NCBI RefSeq assembly: GCF_009392895.1
Contig: NZ_CP045488.1
Coordinates: 2,232,001-2,296,000 of the forward strand
Source: Natronorubrum aibiense
GTDB lineage: Archaea > Halobacteriota > Halobacteria > Halobacteriales > Natrialbaceae
Direction: 5' to 3'
DNA length: 64,000 bases
Positions 46,579 through 55,290 of the stretch are shown one piece after another. Both the position numbers and the translations under genes were made by a program. The notes under the pieces are model-generated. The model had not been told where the DNA came from and searched no databases. It saw nothing but the letters and a program-made list of their open reading frames with translations. The number at the start of each line of letters is the position of its first letter. Positions within the stretch are counted from its first letter, which is position 1.

Positions 46579-48270
46579 TCAGATCGATGACTGTGACAGC
46601 CGGGTTTTCGAGTTCGACTTCGGTTGTGGCCCTGACCAGCCCTCGAGCCAGCCCCGAAGGTCAGTGAGTCGCAGTTTGTGTCTGGCTGGCAGTGGATGCA
46701 CGTGGGGTGTATCAGATAGCAGCTGTTGATCGTATTCGTAGCGATCGAACAGCACCTCTCGTTTCGGCCACGGGGGTTGAAACGACGGGAGAAACGGCGT
46801 CTTCCGACGGACAAATCCTTCGACCTCGTTCAACAGCGTGCTATTGTGGGGACGATCAGGCGGTCGGTGGCGCAAAATATCGTGGTCTAACTGCTGACAC
46901 GCCTCGAGGAACGTCGCAGTCGTTCGGTGAGCCGGCGGTGTTCGAAGGTGCCAGTCGATCAGTTCGCGATCGGTTGCCAGAAACGACGTCAGGAAGTGAT
47001 CCGACAGGTGGTTGTGAAACGGGATCGACGGCTGGTTGGCGATGCCGACGCATGTAAGGGTATTCTGTACTGTCTGCGCACGCGACCCCCTCGCATCGAA
47101 CTCGTCGGTAATCGCCTCTCGAACGAACGGCTCCGGATCGGTGTCGAACGACGTTCGCTCGGCGAGGTCGAGACTGGCCTCGAGATCGTACCCAAACTTC
47201 TCGAGTAACACGTCGACTGGGTTCGGATCGGGATCGAGTCGGCCGAGCGGAATCCGTTTGTCGAGAACATCGATGGTGTCCTCTGCGGTGAAGTGGCCGC
47301 GGAAAAACGTATCACAGAGAAGGCCGTGATACATCGTGTCGACGTGCAGCTCGTCGGTGTAGCCGGCGTGGTGGATGTGAAGCGACTCTTTGATCCCCTG
47401 CGAGTAGCGGATTTTGGACTCGTCGGGGCGGAGATATCGCTCGTCCGGCGCAAACGCGGTGTGATCCGAGTCGTACTGGGCAGCGAGCCGTTTCGCACCG
47501 TGGACTTCCTGTGCGTCCGGCGACCCGACCGTGTAGCTATGCTCGATATCGGACACCTGTGAGAGGATGATCCGCGAGTCGTACCCAGCCGAAAGGAGCA
47601 CACCCTTTCGGCCGGGCAGCGACGACCGCCGCCGAAAGGCTCGGTCGAGCCGCTCGGCGAGTTCGGTCGCGTAATCGAACTCCTGTGGCTGGTAGACGAA
47701 TCGACGGAGCGACTTGATCGAGGTCGCCCTCAGCTGGCTGTCGATCGGAAGGCGCTCGAGTTCTTCGATAGCGGTCTTTTCGCCGAGAACGACGCCCAGA
47801 TGCAGGAACTCGAGGACGCCGTCTCGGTCGATCGTCGGCTCCGTGATCGTTCGGCCGATCGCGGCGGCGTCCGTTCCGAAGACGCGAACCCCGGGGTCGT
47901 CGGTGTAGAAACACTCTCGCGATCGCACCGGGTCCGTGGCGACGACCGCACCGTCGCTTGCCGCGGTGTCGAGGACGGCGAGATACGACCCGTTGAGTGT
48001 CGACAGAGCGTCGTCCCCGTCCCTCTCGTACTGTTCGACCAGCCAGCGTGCGGCGTTGGACTCGTCGCCGGGGACGTACACTTCGCCCCAGATGACGCAG
48101 ATACCCTCCTCGCCAGCGTACCGAGCGCTCCAACCGGGAGTTCCGAGATCGGAATCCCTGATTCCGACCGTGACAGTTGGGCCATCCAGAACCTCGTCGA
48201 ACTCGTCGCTGGATCGAAATCGGTCGAACGTCTCGATACCGCCAAATACCCCGAAGAGTTCCCTGTTCAT
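46579..48270 (-). CDS. Asparagine-synthase-like protein lacking the Ntn cysteine
   Basis: This 563-residue protein resembles asparagine synthase B. The C-terminal half has the ATP-pyrophosphatase loop LLSAGYDSRIILS near residue 225, a variant of SGGxDS. The N-terminal glutaminase-like domain starts MNRELFGVFGG instead of MCGI, so the catalytic cysteine is absent and glutamine hydrolysis is not expected. Relatives without cysteine occur in glycan and peptide-modification clusters and may use ammonia or form other amide bonds. Its substrate here, perhaps an amidated uronic acid, is unknown. Confidence 0.85.
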   Translation of the reverse strand: MNRELFGVFGGIETFDRFRSSDEFDEVLDGPTVTVGIRDSDLGTPGWSARYAGEEGICVIWGEVYVPGDESNAARWLVEQYERDGDDALSTLNGSYLAVLDTAASDGAVVATDPVRSRECFYTDDPGVRVFGTDAAAIGRTITEPTIDRDGVLEFLHLGVVLGEKTAIEELERLPIDSQLRATSIKSLRRFVYQPQEFDYATELAERLDRAFRRRSSLPGRKGVLLSAGYDSRIILSQVSDIEHSYTVGSPDAQEVHGAKRLAAQYDSDHTAFAPDERYLRPDESKIRYSQGIKESLHIHHAGYTDELHVDTMYHGLLCDTFFRGHFTAEDTIDVLDKRIPLGRLDPDPNPVDVLLEKFGYDLEASLDLAERTSFDTDPEPFVREAITDEFDARGSRAQTVQNTLTCVGIANQPSIPFHNHLSDHFLTSFLATDRELIDWHLRTPPAHRTTATFLEACQQLDHDILRHRPPDRPHNSTLLNEVEGFVRRKTPFLPSFQPPWPKREVLFDRYEYDQQLLSDTPHVHPLPARHKLRLTDLRGWLEGWSGPQPKSNSKTRLSQSSI

Positions 48271-48373
48271 CGTCGAAGATCACCGTATCCGAACGAGAAG
48301 TGAGCCGCCGACGTCGAGACAGCGGCGCACTCGCATACGCGTTCCTGCTCTCTCCTCCGAGAGAGTCGCCATT

Positions 48374-48392
48374 AACTATGGCACTGTTAAGC
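48374..48392 (-). promoter_or_regulatory. 19-base promoter motif, upstream of asparagine-synthase-like gene
   Basis: The minus strand reads GCTTAACAGTGCCATAGTT, a slightly divergent copy. It predicts a leader of about 80 bases before the ATG at 48270. Confidence 0.5.
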
Positions 48393-48436
48393 CCCGAATC
48401 GCCCGACGAACGCCGGTGTGAGCGGCGTCGTTGCAC

Positions 48437-48455
48437 GACTATCAAATCCATAATA
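48437..48455 (+). promoter_or_regulatory. Degenerate copy of the promoter motif before deacetylase-like gene
   Basis: The plus strand reads GACTATCAAATCCATAATA. The CATAATA half is centred about 35 bases before the ATG at 48487, a TATA-like distance, but the first half matches poorly. Confidence 0.35.
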
Positions 48456-48486
48456 ATGGTCGCGCTGTCGAGAGTGTCGGCTACCA

Positions 48487-49818
48487 ATGTCACAGAACCG
48501 AACCACGCGGCGACGGGCGCTCGCCCTCATGGGCGGTGCTGGCCTTGCCGGACTGGCCGGCTGTGCTGATCGTCTCGAGTCGGTTACCAACCGCGTCGAC
48601 GACCAGGTGTCGGCCGGTGGTGACGAGTCGGGCCGCTCGGCGGCTGCGGCGCTCGCTGATGGGGTGCCCCCGCTCGAGACCGAGTACAACAGCAGAGAGC
48701 AGTATCGACAGCCGGGAGACTCTTTCGACGATTTCAGCGAACTCGAGGGCTGGGAGGTTACGCAGGGATCCGGCGAAGCGGATACGGACGTCGTTTTCGA
48801 CGGCGACCAGAGTTTCAAGCTCCAGTCGAACGGCAGCGAGAACATCGTCGCCGAACGCAGCCTCGAGGGTGAGGACCTGACCGGGTTGGATCTATCCTTT
48901 GCCGTTCGGACGACAACGCCGCAGAACATCGCAATCAACCTGTGGTTCTTCGACCGGTTCGGAAGCAGCAAGGTACACTCACTCCGAGAGATCACCTACC
49001 GAAGCCCCGACGTCGGCTGGTTCCGCTCGAGCCCGGGTGTCTTCGAGCAGAGTCAGTACGAACCGACGATGGACGAACTCGAGACGCTGCGGATAGAGAT
49101 TCGCCACGATATGGACGAGGCAGAGGTCTGGATCGACGACCTGCGAACCCACGAGAAACCCGATCAGGGGTACGTCATGCTGACCTGGGACGACGGCGAC
49201 CGCGACTACTACGACGTCGCCTCGCCGCTGCACGACGAGTACGGCTTCCGAACCGTTCAAGCACCGATCCCGAACTGGACGGAACAGGGTCGCGACGGCA
49301 TCATGTCTGTCTCGGAACTCCAGGAGCGCCAGGAACAAGGCGACCAGATCGTCGTCCACGGCACGCACACGCCGATTCACGAGTACGAAGACGGGGACGA
49401 GATGGAGGCGCGACTCCGAGAGGACAAGCAGTGGTACATCGACAACGGGTTCGAAGGGGCCGACTACATCGTCTACCCGCACAACAGTTATAACAAGACG
49501 AGCCTCGAGCACAAGACGAACTACCACTACTGCGGCGGCTTCAACCAGTCCGGCAACGTCAACACGACGAACGTCTACGGCTTCGATCCGCTTGCGCTAC
49601 CGCGAACGATCGGCCACGATCTCGAGATTTCGAAGCGCTGTGTCGACCTCGCCGCAGAGCACAACCAGTGTACGATCCTGAACTTCCATACGTTCGAGGC
49701 GAACAACACGATGCCCGAGGACGACTACGAAGCGCTGCTCGCGCATATCGCCGACGCCGACGTCGAAGTCATTACGTTCGACGACCTCTGGGAGATGCGG
49801 ACCGCCCAGCACTACTAG
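48487..49818 (+). CDS. Polysaccharide-deacetylase-like Tat lipoprotein
   Basis: This 443-residue protein has a twin-arginine signal (TTRRRALALMGG) and a lipobox GLAGC at about residue 26, so it is probably exported folded and lipid-anchored. An N-terminal beta-sandwich region (about 80-220) precedes a NodB-type deacetylase domain with TWDDGD (metal aspartates) and the HGTHTPIH histidine motif. It may remove N-acetyl groups from the surface glycan or bind it. A paralogue with damaged motifs lies at 52300. Confidence 0.87.
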   Translation: MSQNRTTRRRALALMGGAGLAGLAGCADRLESVTNRVDDQVSAGGDESGRSAAAALADGVPPLETEYNSREQYRQPGDSFDDFSELEGWEVTQGSGEADTDVVFDGDQSFKLQSNGSENIVAERSLEGEDLTGLDLSFAVRTTTPQNIAINLWFFDRFGSSKVHSLREITYRSPDVGWFRSSPGVFEQSQYEPTMDELETLRIEIRHDMDEAEVWIDDLRTHEKPDQGYVMLTWDDGDRDYYDVASPLHDEYGFRTVQAPIPNWTEQGRDGIMSVSELQERQEQGDQIVVHGTHTPIHEYEDGDEMEARLREDKQWYIDNGFEGADYIVYPHNSYNKTSLEHKTNYHYCGGFNQSGNVNTTNVYGFDPLALPRTIGHDLEISKRCVDLAAEHNQCTILNFHTFEANNTMPEDDYEALLAHIADADVEVITFDDLWEMRTAQHY

Positions 49819-49876
49819 TCGTTTTTATCACTCGTCGTTGACTGCTGTATTGATCCGTCAAACGATTCTTCAGCCG

Positions 49877-51010
49877 CTAACAGACATCCATCCGTTCGTA
49901 GAACCGTCGAACGCGGTCGTCTGTCAACAGCGGTCCGTGAACCTGAATCGATTTGAGACCGGGGTAGCTGTTCGCTTCGATGACGGAAAACTCCCCATCG
50001 GAGCCGGTAACGATGACGTCCCAACCGATGTAGGGGACGAACGAACAGGCGTCCGCCATCTCGAGGATTTGGTCTCGAATCCGCTCCCAGCCGGGGACGG
50101 ACACTCCCTCGACCGGCGCTCCAGTGTCGGGGTGGCTCGCGTGCCACTCGACGCCGTCGCCAGCGGGTGGTTTCGCACCGGGACCGAGCTCCCCCGTCTC
50201 GAGGTCGACTTCCGCCGAAAGTCCGCCCTGCGTGAAGTTGTCGAGTGGTTCGGAGTCCGACGTTCCGATCCGGTGGATCGCTGCGGCGACGAACGGTTCG
50301 TTTTCGACCGCGTCGTACATCGTGATGATGCGAAGCGTGTTCGGTGTATCCGGGTAGCGGTCGGCCGCGAACGATCCCTGTTCGACGAACTCGCAGACGA
50401 GGTACTCGTCGAGGCCGGTCACCAGCGACCGTAACTCGGCGGCGGTGTAGTGATCGCCGTTCACACGGTAGCCGTCGTCGGTGTGCGTACACAGGAAGAC
50501 GTTGTTCCCGCCGCCACCGTGGGCCCACTTGAGCACCAACTTCTCCTCGTCCTCGAGTCGGGAGACGACCCACTGGGCGGCGTTGTCCCCGTCCGTGGCC
50601 GGTTCGCGAGCGCTTTTGGCGGGCGGCGACATGGTTGCACCGCCGTCCGTCAGCTCACGGCGGCCCTCGCTCGAGTCGACGCCGTGGAACGTCCCGTCGC
50701 GGATCATGCCGTAGACGGCCATTCGTCGGTCGTCGAACGGCTGCAACACGCGATGAAAGAGGAGTTTGTTCGACAGCGCGACCGACCACGTGCCGTTGAT
50801 CCGTTTCGTTCGCACGTAGCGCTGGTAGTCGTTCACGTACGACTCGTAGGTCGATTCCTCGAGATCGTAGACGGCGTCCGACTGGCTGAGAAAGCCGCGA
50901 CGCCAGAGCCAGAGCCGTCGACGGAGCGACGGCGTCGTCGTCGATTCGTACTCGGCTTTGGCAAGCCCCTGCAGTCCTCTGGCCGTGTGGTAGAGTGATC
51001 GGATACTCAC
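49877..51010 (-). CDS. Sugar-transfer-associated ATP-grasp protein
   Basis: This 377-residue protein contains an ATP-grasp fold, with the glycine-rich ATP loop LKWAHGGGGNNVFLC, a second NTLRIITMYD region and a final WDVIVTGSDGEFSVIEANSYPG metal-binding stretch (about 345-367). This family is called sugar-transfer-associated ATP-grasp and is found in capsule clusters, probably forming a carboxylate-amine or ester bond on a sugar. No ATG is available: GTG at 51010 was preferred, but TTG at 51046 would fit a TATA box at about 51062-51075 as leaderless. Confidence 0.83.
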   Translation of the reverse strand: MSIRSLYHTARGLQGLAKAEYESTTTPSLRRRLWLWRRGFLSQSDAVYDLEESTYESYVNDYQRYVRTKRINGTWSVALSNKLLFHRVLQPFDDRRMAVYGMIRDGTFHGVDSSEGRRELTDGGATMSPPAKSAREPATDGDNAAQWVVSRLEDEEKLVLKWAHGGGGNNVFLCTHTDDGYRVNGDHYTAAELRSLVTGLDEYLVCEFVEQGSFAADRYPDTPNTLRIITMYDAVENEPFVAAAIHRIGTSDSEPLDNFTQGGLSAEVDLETGELGPGAKPPAGDGVEWHASHPDTGAPVEGVSVPGWERIRDQILEMADACSFVPYIGWDVIVTGSDGEFSVIEANSYPGLKSIQVHGPLLTDDRVRRFYERMDVC

Positions 51011-51119
51011 GACTGCTGCTGTCAGCGTGAGTGTCTTAGTTACCAACTGGTCAAGATCGTTTCAAATATTAATATGCGCGTCTGACGGTCCGAAATACTG
51101 AGGTGTGCTCGATTGTCGA

Positions 51120-52115
51120 CTACGAGGTGCTCGCGAACGCGCGCTGTGAAAACACCGACCATGCCAGGACGGTTGCGACGAATAGAACCATGACCGTTGT
51201 GGCGATCGGAACCGGCCGCCGTCGAACGCCAGAGCCGGCCGCCCAGCAGAGACCGGGGACGTGACGCGCCGAGATCGACGCCGTGCGGGCGTGCCAGAGC
51301 CCGCGCAGGAGTCGCCCTTCGGCGAAATACCGCTTCGCGAGGATGAGTTCATGTGTCGATCTGATCTCGTAGCCCGCCGTTTCGAAGTAGTCGACTTCGG
51401 AGTCGTACGTCGATAGATACTGCTGGCTCGCGTCTTTGATCACGTCTGCAGGGGGATGGCCGGTCTCTTCGCGCCGAACCAGCGTGTCGTCGACGTACGC
51501 GAGTTTGCCGTGCTCGAGCACCCGCAGACAGAACTCGGGATCTTGGAACCGATCGAGACGCTCGTCGAAGCCGCCCGCTGCTCTGGCGACGCTCGTCTCG
51601 ACGAGCAGCGTCGAGCCGGCACCCGGCTGGACGTTGTCCGCCAGAATCTCGCCGACCAGTTCCTCGCCGCCCTCTCTGGTCGGCGTTTCGTCGCCGCGAG
51701 CGAGGACGGACGCAGCAGCCGTCCGCAGTCGACCGCTCGTCCCCGACAGTTCGAACGCCGAATCACAGTACGCGCCGACCCACTCGCTCGAGCGGTTTTC
51801 GAGACAGTCAAGTTGGCGCTCGAGTTTCGCGGGGTGCCACTCGTCGTCCGAGTCGAGGAAGGCGACGTACTCCCCGCTTGCGTGCTCGAGTCCCGTATTT
51901 CGAGCGACGTTCGCCCCCTGATTGGTCGCGTGAACGACGGGGCGAATCCGCGGGTCGTCGTAGCTTGCCAGCACCGAACTCGTCTCGTCGGTCGAACCGT
52001 CGTCGACGACGACGACCTCGAGGTCGTCGACCGTCTGTGCGAGAACGCTGTCGATCGCTCGGGGAAGCGTTGTCGCTCTGTTGTACGTCGGAATAATGAC
52101 GCTGACGCGAGTCAT
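51120..52115 (-). CDS. Family 2 glycosyltransferase with C-terminal helix
   Basis: This 331-residue GT-A enzyme begins MTRVSVIIPTYNRATTLPRA, with VVVDDGSTDET and FLDSDDEWHP metal motifs, and ends in a hydrophobic segment (VPIATTVMVLFVATVLAWSVF) that may anchor it. The ATG at 52115 lies 32 bases from the centre of the promoter motif TATA half. Donor and acceptor are unknown. Confidence 0.9.
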   Translation of the reverse strand: MTRVSVIIPTYNRATTLPRAIDSVLAQTVDDLEVVVVDDGSTDETSSVLASYDDPRIRPVVHATNQGANVARNTGLEHASGEYVAFLDSDDEWHPAKLERQLDCLENRSSEWVGAYCDSAFELSGTSGRLRTAAASVLARGDETPTREGGEELVGEILADNVQPGAGSTLLVETSVARAAGGFDERLDRFQDPEFCLRVLEHGKLAYVDDTLVRREETGHPPADVIKDASQQYLSTYDSEVDYFETAGYEIRSTHELILAKRYFAEGRLLRGLWHARTASISARHVPGLCWAAGSGVRRRPVPIATTVMVLFVATVLAWSVFSQRAFASTS

Positions 52116-52143
52116 TTGCCGATTCTAGCCGTCCACACCGCAT

Positions 52144-52162
52144 TATTATCGAGTGGGTAAAC
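52144..52162 (-). promoter_or_regulatory. 19-base promoter motif, upstream of glycosyltransferase
   Basis: The minus strand reads GTTTACCCACTCGATAATA. The TATA half is centred 32 bases before the ATG at 52115, predicting a leader of about 5 bases. Confidence 0.75.
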
Positions 52163-52252
52163 TCGACACAGCGGTTGCGTGGTTGGTTTCTGCCGTTCGG
52201 CGCACGATTCTGATGCCGCCCAGAGAGTGTGTCGCTGGCTGGCGAGTTGTGC

Positions 52253-52271
52253 GTCTAACGACTCTATAAGA
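52253..52271 (+). promoter_or_regulatory. 19-base promoter motif, upstream of second deacetylase-like gene
   Basis: The plus strand reads GTCTAACGACTCTATAAGA. Its TATA half is centred 32 bases before the ATG at 52300. With the site at 52144 it forms a divergent pair, one promoter motif for each neighbour. Confidence 0.72.
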
Positions 52272-52299
52272 AAGGATAGCTGGTTCATTGACGGCGGCA

Positions 52300-53565
52300 A
52301 TGACGAGTCGAAACCGACGATCGTTCATGGCCACCGTTGGCGCAGCCGGAACGCTCGGCCTCGCCGGTTGTCTCTCGACGATCGAGGGGTGGCGTGGGGC
52401 CGACGATGAGCAGTCGGGCGGACAGTTGGACGGTGGGGCTGACGACGAATCCGAGGACCTCGACCTGCCCGGCGAATCGGTCGCGCGCTTCGAAGAGCTC
52501 GATCCGTGGGTGTCGATGATCGATGCCGGCAGCCTCGAGGCCGCGACGAACGACCCGTACGCGGGGGCACAGTCGGCCCGCCTCACCGCGGGCGAGGACA
52601 CCGAGTACGCGGGGATCTACACGACGGCGACCGACGGGCTGGATCTGCGTGAGCAGAACCTCTCGCTCGCCGTCAACTTCACTGGCCGCGAACAGATACT
52701 GCTGACCCTCGAGTTGTTCGCGCCGAACGCACAGCACGCCCACAGGATGCGGCGGACGCTCACCGGGCCGACGGATCGCTGGGTCCGCGTCGATTTCGGA
52801 ACGAATCAGATCGACGGCCAGCCCGACCTCGCGGACGTCCGTGAGATTCGAGTGTCGGTCCACCGACGTGGCGATCACTCCGGTCCCATCGATTGCCAGG
52901 TCGACGATCTGCGGGCCGTCGATCGACCCGATGGCGGGAAGGTTATGTTGCTGTTCGACGGCACGCTCGAGAGCCACTACACGAACGCACTCGAACACAT
53001 GCAGACGTACGGCTACGCGGGCGTCGAGGCGGTCATCCCCGAAGCCGTCGGCGAGACTCGAGACGGCCGACTCACGCTCAATATGCTCTCTGAACTCGAC
53101 GACGCCGGCTGGGATATGGCTGCGCGACCGCGCACGGGGGCGAATTTCATCCACGAGTACAGCCCCGATCAGCAGGCGGACCTGATCGAGCGGACGAACG
53201 TCTCACTCGAGCGCTGGGGATTCGAGGACGGCGCAAAACACTTCATTACGCCGCGAAACGTCCTCGGTCCGGAGACCATCGACCTCGTTAGAGAACACTA
53301 CGAGCAGGCGTTCCGGTACGGCGGCGGGCCGAACGGACTGGCGCTTACGGACCCGCATAACGTGGGTACGTTCTCCGGCACAGCTGGCTCGGAGACGAAA
53401 ACGTACGTCGATTACGCCGCCACGCACGGCCAACTCGCGGTCGTCCGCTTCGAGGAGATCGACGACGACGGCTTCGACGAGCGCGCGTTCGCGGACCTGC
53501 TCGCGTACATCGACGATCAGGACGTAGCCGTCGTCACCGCGACGGACCTGCTGGAGGGAGCCTGA
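52300..53565 (+). CDS. Deacetylase-like Tat lipoprotein with degraded metal site
   Basis: This 421-residue protein shares its layout with the protein at 48487: a Tat signal (SRNRRSFMATVG), lipobox GLAGC, beta-sandwich part, then a NodB-like domain. The metal motifs are changed: TWDDGD is replaced by LLFDGTLESH, and HGTHTPIH by ARPRTGANFIH, so catalysis is doubtful. It may bind glycan instead. A TTG at 52288 would add four residues; the ATG at 52300 fits the promoter motif spacing. Its stop overlaps the next start by one base (TGATG), so the two are coupled. Confidence 0.82.
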   Translation: MTSRNRRSFMATVGAAGTLGLAGCLSTIEGWRGADDEQSGGQLDGGADDESEDLDLPGESVARFEELDPWVSMIDAGSLEAATNDPYAGAQSARLTAGEDTEYAGIYTTATDGLDLREQNLSLAVNFTGREQILLTLELFAPNAQHAHRMRRTLTGPTDRWVRVDFGTNQIDGQPDLADVREIRVSVHRRGDHSGPIDCQVDDLRAVDRPDGGKVMLLFDGTLESHYTNALEHMQTYGYAGVEAVIPEAVGETRDGRLTLNMLSELDDAGWDMAARPRTGANFIHEYSPDQQADLIERTNVSLERWGFEDGAKHFITPRNVLGPETIDLVREHYEQAFRYGGGPNGLALTDPHNVGTFSGTAGSETKTYVDYAATHGQLAVVRFEEIDDDGFDERAFADLLAYIDDQDVAVVTATDLLEGA

Positions 53566-54614
53566 TGTACCGAGGTGCAACTATCGGCGTCGTGATCCCC
53601 GCCTACAACGAGGAGAGGTTCGTCGGCGACGTGATTCGCGAGATGCCGTCGGCCGTCGATCGGCTCTACGTGATCGACGACCAGTCAACCGACGACACGT
53701 GGAACGAGATCCACGAGGCAGCCCGGATGGACGCGAAGGCCCAGTCGGCCCCCGACACCGCAAGCGGGCCGCTCGTCGCGGACGGTGGCGCATCCGCACT
53801 CACGACTCGAGCGTCGGTTCACGATCCGATCGGTCGCGTCGTGCCGATCCAGCATCGGGAGAACCTCGGTGCCGGCGGGGCGATCAAAACCGGTTATCTC
53901 GCCGCCCTCGAGGACGGCGTGGACGCGACGGTCACCGTCGATGCCGACGGCCAGATGGACCTCTCCCAGCTGCCACGCTTACTCGATCCGATCGTCGAGG
54001 GGAAAGCCGACTACGCGAAAGGAAACCGACTGCTCTCCAAGGAGTACCGCGCGGCGATGCCGCGCTTTCGATTCGTCGGCAACGCGATCCTGACGTTCCT
54101 GACGAAGATCGCCTCGGGCTACTGGAAGACGATGGACCCCCAGAACGGCTACACGGCGATTTCCCACGACGCGCTGGCGGCGATCGACCTCGAGAATCTC
54201 TACGAGTACTACGGCTACTGCAACGACCTGCTCGTGAAGCTGAACGTCCACGGAATGCGCGTCGCCGACGTCGCGATGCCGGCCGTCTACGGCGACGAGG
54301 AGTCGAGTATCACCTACTCGAGTTACATCCCGAAGGTCTCCTCGATGTTGCTCCGGAACTTCCTGTGGCGACTCAAAACCAAGTACCTCGTGCTCGATTT
54401 CCACCCGCTCGCGCTGTTTTATTTCATCGGAGCCGGGACAGCTGTAGCCGGCGTCCTTGGTGCGGGGCTAACGCTCGTGACAATGCTCCTTGGCACCGGC
54501 GTCGCCATCGGGCAGACGAGCGTGCTTGTTGCCATCGCCGGAATCGTGCTGTTGCTGTTCGCGATGGTGTTCGACATGGCCGAGAGCGAACACCTCGAGT
54601 CCCAGATCCAGTAA
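53565..54614 (+). CDS. Family 2 glycosyltransferase, dolichyl-phosphate-sugar synthase type
   Basis: This 349-residue protein has a GT-A domain (IGVVIPAYNEERFVGDVI, VIDDQSTDDT, VTVDADGQM) with the DPM1-like stretch GAGGAIKTGYLAA, followed by two C-terminal membrane helices (about 275-300 and 315-340). It resembles enzymes that load a sugar onto dolichyl phosphate for use outside the cell. That fits the GT-C-like protein at 41067 as a user of the lipid-linked sugar (inference). It is translationally coupled to the preceding deacetylase-like gene. Confidence 0.9.
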   Translation: MYRGATIGVVIPAYNEERFVGDVIREMPSAVDRLYVIDDQSTDDTWNEIHEAARMDAKAQSAPDTASGPLVADGGASALTTRASVHDPIGRVVPIQHRENLGAGGAIKTGYLAALEDGVDATVTVDADGQMDLSQLPRLLDPIVEGKADYAKGNRLLSKEYRAAMPRFRFVGNAILTFLTKIASGYWKTMDPQNGYTAISHDALAAIDLENLYEYYGYCNDLLVKLNVHGMRVADVAMPAVYGDEESSITYSSYIPKVSSMLLRNFLWRLKTKYLVLDFHPLALFYFIGAGTAVAGVLGAGLTLVTMLLGTGVAIGQTSVLVAIAGIVLLLFAMVFDMAESEHLESQIQ

Positions 54615-54624
54615 TCCGCGTCCG

Positions 54625-54837
54625 TCAGTCGAAATACCCCAGTTGCCGAAGGTTCGCTACGGATTTCTGGTCGATGTCGACGTCTGCGAGTGCGTCCTGT
54701 CCTGCGATGTGTCGCTCGTGAAGCAGTACGATCAGTTGCCGTGCCGTTCGAAGTTTGAACGACTGCTCCGGATCATTCGTCTCGTTTTGTACGCTCTCGA
54801 GTAGCGTGTCAATCGTCTTGAAGACTGTCTCACCCAT
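54625..54837 (-). CDS. Small conserved-looking helical protein
   Basis: This 70-residue protein is acidic and helical (FKTIDTLLESVQNE, SFKLRTARQLIVLLHERH), with no cysteines or membrane segment. The ending LRQLGYFD recalls the C-terminal LADLGYLN of the phosphatase-family protein at 59875, a tail seen in sulfatase-like proteins, but this may be chance. No function is assigned. It converges on the family 2 transferase with 10 bases between. Confidence 0.65.
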   Translation of the reverse strand: MGETVFKTIDTLLESVQNETNDPEQSFKLRTARQLIVLLHERHIAGQDALADVDIDQKSVANLRQLGYFD

Positions 54838-54964
54838 ACGTCACAGTCGGGCACGGTCGAGATACCATCGGCTGTCATTCCAGCGGGTCGGGAACGATGC
54901 TCGAGTCAAAATCGAACTGATCAATGTCGCTGCACGATCCAGTGCCAGCGAAACCGCAGTAAAC

Positions 54965-54990
54965 AGCCTCGGGCACGGTGGCCCGAGGCT
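54965..54990. repeat. Perfect 10-bp hairpin, probable IS200/IS605 right end
   Basis: AGCCTCGGGC at 54965-54974 pairs with GCCCGAGGCT at 54981-54990 around the loop ACGGTG. It lies 12 bases downstream of the tnpB remnant's stop codon, where IS200/IS605 elements keep their right-end hairpin. Confidence 0.75.
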
Positions 54991-55002
54991 TTTGTAGTTC
55001 CT

Positions 55003-55290
55003 TCAGCCGTGCGCTAGCACTCCCTGCTCGGCAAGCGAGCGAGATGAGGGTGGGCGGCTTACGCGCCCCGACCCGGACAGACGCACTAACCGAACTTGCG
55101 GCTGGGTTTTGTGAGTCCGGTAATTCGTATCGTTACCGTCGAGTTTCGCCTTCTCACGCCACGCGATGTTCACCGATGCGTTCCAGTCGGCATGGTCTTG
55201 TGCCACGTCACACTTGTCGTTCGTACAGTGGAACCGCCGTCCCTGCCGATACCCGCGTTCACCACAGCACGAACACGTCTTAGACCCCAC
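55003..55290 (-). pseudogene. tnpB: 3' remnant of an IS200/IS605-family tnpB
   Basis: Only the C-terminal zinc-finger and last RuvC segment remain. The motifs are SKTCSCCGERG, then HCTNDKC, then DHADWNASVNIAW with the RuvC-III aspartate, followed by a typical basic tail. The reading frame enters the flippase gene's 3' end upstream and has no start of its own. A terminal hairpin follows at 54965-54990. The rest of the element, including tnpA, is gone. TnpB proteins are RNA-guided nucleases whose guide RNA overlaps this end; this remnant cannot be active. Confidence 0.88.
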
